Positions 59,290-64,000 of a DNA stretch of 64,000 nt are shown piece after piece (position 1 is the first letter of the stretch; each line of letters starts with the position of its first letter). The stretch spans positions 1-64,000 of the forward strand of contig CAUYLG010071120.1 of NCBI GenBank assembly GCA_963573385.1, read 5' to 3'. A program made the position numbers and the translations under genes. The DNA comes from Cacajao melanocephalus (Eukaryota; Chordata; Mammalia; Primates; Pitheciidae). The notes under the pieces were generated by a model. That model did no database searches, had not been told where the DNA came from, and worked only from the letters and a program-made list of their open reading frames with translations.

Positions 59290-59572
59290 AGCATTTTTTT
59301 TTCTCAAGACAGAGTCTCAATCTGTCACCCAGGCTAGCCTGCAATGGCATCATACTGGCTCACTGCAACCTCTGCTCCCAGGTTCAAGCGAATCTCCTGC
59401 CTCAGCCTCCTGAGTAGCTGGGATTACAGACACCTGACTAATTTTTGTATTTTTAATGGAGATGGGGTTACATCATGTTGGCCAGGCTGGTCTTGAACTC
59501 CTGACCTTGTGATCCACCACCTCAGCCTCCCGAAGTGCTGGGATTATAGGTGTGAGCCAGTGCGCCTGACCT
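59290..59572 (-). repeat. Alu, antisense
   Basis: TAGCATTTTTT on both sides marks the target duplication. The host is an L1M antisense fragment. Confidence 0.9.
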
Positions 59573-59724
59573 ATATAGCATTTTTTGAAACTCCAGGGAT
59601 CATTTTACAATCAAGCATTGCATTCAGGTTAGTGGTTGTAATCTCATTTAATCTGAAATCTCAGCCTTTGTCTTTATAACATTGATGTTTTTGCAACATA
59701 GTCTAGTTTGTTGTTCTTTTAAAT

Positions 59725-59870
59725 ATAGGGTCTTGCTCTGTCCCCCAGGCTGGAGTGCAGTGGTGTGGTCATAACTCATTGCAGCCTTGAACTCCTGGAC
59801 ACAAGTGATCCTCTCACCTTAGACCCCCAAGTTGCTAGCATTACAGGGAGAAGCCACTGTGCCTGGCTCT
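59725..59870 (-). repeat. FLAM/AluJ monomer, antisense
   Basis: GGGTCTTGCTCTGTCCCCCA to GCCACTGTGCCTGGCT; single monomer. Confidence 0.8.
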
Positions 59871-60089
59871 TTATTCTTTCCTAATGTCCCTTGATTTTGG
59901 TTTGTCTAATTATTCCATCATTTTAAGATTTAATTTGGGCGTCTCTGGTAGGAATACTACATATGTGACATGGCTTGATCAGTCTATTGTATTAGGAGGT
60001 ACATGCCAATTTGTGGCATGATTGGTGATACTTTTTTTGCAAAAAAATTCTTGCAGAGAGACTTTAAATCAGCATTAGAATGAATATAA

Positions 60090-60775
60090 CTTTTAAAAAA
60101 ATTATTTTTCTTTAAATTGATGTATAAAAATGATATATTTTATGATGTCTAATATGATTTTTTTTATTTGTATACCTTGTCAAATGACTAAATCAAGCTA
60201 AGTAACAAATGCATGGCGTCACATACTTATTTTCTGAAGTAAGAATACTTAAAATCTGCAATTTTCAAGTATACAATAAATTGTATTAACTGTAGTCACC
60301 ATGGTGTACAATGGAAATCTTGAACTTCTTCCTCCTTACTGAAACTTTGTGTCCTTTGACCAACACCCTGTACCGCATCCTTCACCCCCACCAGCCTCTG
60401 GTAACCCCCATTCTACTTGCTGTCTACATCTATGAGTTTGACCTTTTTATACTCCACATGCAAGAAAGATCATGCTGTATTTGTCTTTATGTCGGAGTTA
60501 TTTCACTTAATATAATGTCCTCCAGGCTCATGCATGCTGTTGTAAATGATAGGATTTCTTTCTTTTTAGGAAAGAATGGTATTCCATTGTATATATATAT
60601 ATATATATACTCATTTTTCTATCTATTCATCTGTGGGTGGACACTTTGGCTGATCCCATTTCTTGGGTATTGTGAATAATTCTGCAGTGAACACGGGAGT
60701 GCAGATGTCTCCTTGATATACCGATTTTATATCCTTAGGATATATACCCAGAATTGTGGGTGGACTTAACTTTGA
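60090..60775 (-). mobile_element. L1 3' end, antisense, 5'-truncated
   Basis: 3'UTR from about 60090, then CAGCCTCTGGTAACCCCCAT, TCATGCATGCTGTTGTAAAT and GGATATATACCCAGAATTG. Contains a (TA)n run at 60586-60609. Confidence 0.8.
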
Positions 60776-62255
60776 TCATGTGGTTAAGGTTGTATCTGCT
60801 AAGTTTATTCACTGTACAGTTACCGTTTTCACTTTTGTAATCCAATCAGTAACTCGTGAGGAGATTGACATGTTGAGACTATATAGACTGTGTAAGTAAC
60901 CTATTCCTCTTCCGTGTTCTCCCCAGTCGTTTTAGAATTCATTGATAATTTCTATATTCATTATTACAATGATGGCTACAAAATGCAACTTTTCTAAATT
61001 ATTCCTTCTGTGCTCATTCATTATCGGGGCTGGAGATTTGGAGTTTGGGTTGGTGCAAGGACAGATGTCAAGACCTGGACAGTGGTGAGAAAATGATGAC
61101 AGTCTTGAACCTCGCAGGGTAGGCTGGCCAGGGAAGAAATGGAAACAATGAGGGAGTCCAGTGAAGGAGACTGGAGAGTCTCACTGCAGTCAGAGTCAGT
61201 CTCTGGTGAGTAAGAGAAGGAGAAAGCAGAAAGAGCAGGAAGTTATGATCAGTGGTAAGAATTTTGGAGTTGAAGATTTCCAGGGGAGAGCAGATCCTGG
61301 TTGTTGAAGTCGAAGGGATTGCCGTGGATTCAGGAAACTGTTTGAGTGGAGAGGAGGCTTTCCATTAGGAGGAAGTGAAGGCATTCTGAGACTAAGCTAT
61401 TGAATAAATCACCCATATGGTTGTTGAATTGGCCCAGGATGAGGGCAACTTGAGAGATATTTAACCAGCCAGGTGCCAAAATCCTCTCTTGAGCAGGATC
61501 GATAATGAGTCCATGGAAAAACTTTATCATGTACGTAGGACATTTTAGTAGAGGAGCTACATATACCAAACAGCACCTTTTGAGTCTCCTGTGTTCACTA
61601 AATGTCAGTCAGTTGAAGACAGAAATGGACATTAGTCGGTTTTTAAGATGTTCTCACGGGAGCCCTGGTTGGAGAAGTGATACCTAGATGGAGAAGTCGT
61701 TGCAAATAGTGGCAAGAGGCGGGAAGAGATCAGGAATCCTCTGAGCCAAGATTACAGTTCCCAAAAAAGGAGAAGAGACTTGAGGTTTGAGAATGGCCAG
61801 CATTAAGACCTGCAAGAGGTTAGTTTGGCCAGAAGCCATGACCCTTAAAATAAACAACGTATGTGTGTAGGTTTTTAAGTATTACTTATATTGTGATTAG
61901 AGAAAATTAAATCTAGGCACTAGTTGAATATCTGTTGAGTTGAACACACTAAAAGATTTTTTCAAGTTTTTATGGTGTACAATCTGTTTAGCAGACTGCA
62001 GATGCCTTAATGTGGCTTCTCCCTGTGGCTGCTTACTCTAGTAAAAGAGCACTGGATTAGGAGTCCAAGAGAAAGCTCTAGGTCAGTTTTCCCCTCTGCC
62101 ATTGACACCCTCACAGGTTAACAGACTTTTACTGCACAAGGGAGTGCTAGTGAAAAACTTCACAACAAAAAAATAGAAGGTCAATTCTAATTCAAATTGC
62201 TGTGGATAGAGATAAAAACAATTTCATATGATTTCTCCTCATCCTATCCAAATAA
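60776..62255. other. unassigned, mostly single-copy sequence
   Basis: No repeat or gene recognised. 61030-61850 is moderately GC-rich and purine-rich, but open frames on both strands are short and lack splice context. Confidence 0.35.
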
Positions 62256-62259
62256 GAAA

Positions 62260-63650
62260 GGAAATAATTTAATGACCTTCTTCGAGGTATAAGTTGCACG
62301 TAATCTAATGGATGTGCATTTAGGTATATCATTCAGTGCAGTATGACAAATATATAGTCCCAATGTAATCTTCTTACTAACCAAGAGGTGGAACATTTCT
62401 ATCACCTTGTAAAATTCCCCCACACCTCCCCTCCTTCTGTAGAAAACCATCGATCTGCTTTTTGTCACTATAAATTTGTTTTTCTAAAATTTCATATGAA
62501 TGGACCATGTGTTGTTTATATATTATAATGGTTGATACTGTCAACTTGATTGGATGAAATGATACACAGTATTGATCCTGGGTGTGTCTGAGGGCATTGC
62601 CAAAAGAGATTAACATTTGAGGCAGTGGGCTGGGGAAGGCGGATCCACCCTTAATTTGGTGGGCACAATCTAATTAGCTGCCAGTGAATATAAGGCAGGC
62701 AGAAAAATGTGAAAAGGAGAGAGCGGCCTAGCCTCCCAGCCTATATCTTTCTCCCGTGCTGGATGCTTCCTGCCCTTGAACGTCAGACTCCACATTCTTC
62801 AGTTTTGGGACTGGGACTGGCTCTCCTTGTTCCTCAGCCTGCAGCCAGCCTATTGTGAGACCTTGTGATTATGTGAGTTAATACTTAATAAACTCCCCTA
62901 TGTATATCCTATTAGTTCTGTCCCTCTAGAGAACTGTGACTAATACAACATGATTTCTTTGACTCAGCACAGTGTTGTTGTTTTAATTCATCTGTGTTAA
63001 CAGTATCAGCAGTTTGCTCCTTTTATTACTGACATTTGAGTTGTTTTCAGTTTGGGGAGAATATGAATATTTGCAGTTAAGTCTTTGCACAGACACGTTA
63101 TCATTTCTCTTGGATAAAATACCTAAGAGTGGGATCGCTGGGTCATATAATAGGAGTATGTTTAACTTTCTAAGAAACGTTCAAACTGTTTTCCAAAGTG
63201 GCTGTCTTGTTCTATGTTTCTTCTAGTAATGTGTGAGAGTTCCAGTTTTTCCACATTGTCACCAACCCTTGATAGTGTCAGTCTTTTCAACTTTAGCCTT
63301 TCCAGTGGGTATGTAGTGGTATTTCACCATAGCTTTGATTTGTATTCATCACTGGGAAAGTGATGGTTAATGTCATCCATGGGCTTACTGGCCCTTCACA
63401 TGTCTTATTTAGTGAAGCGTATTGTTTGCTGTATTATTGAGTTGTTCTTCAAGTATTTTAGTGCAAGTCCTATGTCAGACATATGCATTGTGAACATTTT
63501 TTCCCAGTTGGCTTGAATTTTTTCCTTACTGGTCTCTTATTTTTAGGAAAATCCCATTGCCAGTTTATTCTTTTAGGGTCATTGCTTCTTGTGTCCTATC
63601 CAGTCTCTACCTCTCCCTAGGTTTCCTTCTGAAACAGTTGTTGAACAGAA
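62260..63650 (-). mobile_element. old L1M, antisense, interrupted
   Basis: Landmarks GAAAACCATCGATCTGCTTT and TTTCATATGAATGGACC on the left, and TTTCTTTGACTCAGCACAGT and GTGGGATCGCTGGGTCATAT on the right of an insertion. Confidence 0.7.
62524..62948 (+). repeat. interspersed repeat inserted in L1M, family not named
   Basis: GGTTGATACTGTCAACTTGA ... CTTTCTCCCGTGCTGGATGC ... GTCCCTCTAGAGAACTGTGA is a common human repeat whose family name I cannot place. Its 3' end also occurs at 44834-44890. Confidence 0.6.
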
Positions 63651-64000
63651 ATATCATGTGAGCTACATAGGTGATTTAAAATGTTCCAGTAGCCACATTT
63701 TAAAAATAGTCTAAGTTAATTTAAATTGTATCCAATGTATCTAAAATATTATTTCAACATCTAATCAATATAAAAATTAATGGGATATTTTACATTTTAA
63801 AAAAATCCCAAGTCTTTGAAAACACAGAGTATATTTTACACTTGTAGCACATTTCAGTTTGGACTAGCTGTGTAATAGGTGTATATGGCTAATGGGTACT
63901 GTTTCGAACAGGATGATTCTAGAAGTCTTATAGTTCCTGCTTTTTATTTGGTTCTGAGATTTCATTTGATTTATTTTTTTGTGAGTGGTATGAAACCAGT
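63651..64000. other. unassigned AT-rich end of window
   Basis: No gene or named repeat seen. Confidence 0.35.

Overview
This is primate, almost certainly human, nuclear DNA. Dozens of Alu copies, primate-age and older LINE-1 (L1) fragments, MaLR/THE1-type LTRs and the hAT transposons MER1 and MER20 fill most of the window. Single-copy sequence is sparse. Only two gene loci are supported, and both look like remnants or partial genes. There are no prokaryotic features.

Locus 1 (minus strand, 5.6-7.9 kb) is a multi-exon cyclin-Y-like gene. Two exons with good splice sites encode the middle of the cyclin box, and a third phase-compatible exon candidate lies upstream. The sequence is much diverged at positions that are invariant in cyclin Y. 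It best fits CCNYL2, the human cyclin Y-like pseudogene at 10q11.21; that assignment rests on memory, not on a search. Further 3' exons should lie left of base 1.

Locus 2 (plus strand, 17.4-27.4 kb) is the 5' end of a KRAB zinc-finger-type gene. It has a CpG-island promoter with a ZNF143-like motif, a non-coding first exon, a 59-bp exon carrying the start codon, and a standard 127-bp KRAB-A exon in frame with it. No KRAB-B box and no C2H2 fingers were found in the 36 kb downstream, so it is either a decayed ZNF gene now making a lncRNA or its fingers lie outside the window. The two loci point away from each other and could share the CpG island.

Layout: 0.7-4.4 kb is an antisense L1 joining a 3' part to a 5'UTR; 5.6-7.9 kb the cyclin-Y-like exons; 8-15 kb introns or intergenic DNA with Alus, MER20, MER5 and MIR; 15.4-17.1 kb an L1 with a twin-priming inversion plus an Alu; 17.3-27.4 kb the KRAB locus, whose second intron holds a roughly 5-kb antisense L1 split by a MER1; 27.5-31.5 kb two old antisense L1s; 32-38.5 kb old sense L1 interrupted by Alus and a solo LTR; 38.5-41.7 kb an antisense MaLR element with both LTRs; 41.7-44.8 kb L1/HAL1 pieces; 44.9-53.4 kb mixed unique DNA and repeats; 53.8-57.2 kb an old antisense L1 broken by two MST/THE1 LTRs and an Alu; 58-64 kb further MLT1, Alu and L1 pieces.

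I found no convincing new biological system. The most informative items are the decaying cyclin-Y and KRAB exons and several precise mutational scars: a template-switch hairpin in an Alu, a twin-primed L1, an 85-bp duplication at an Alu tail, and a solo LTR with an intact target duplication. Repeat family names come from recalled consensus sequences and need RepeatMasker confirmation.
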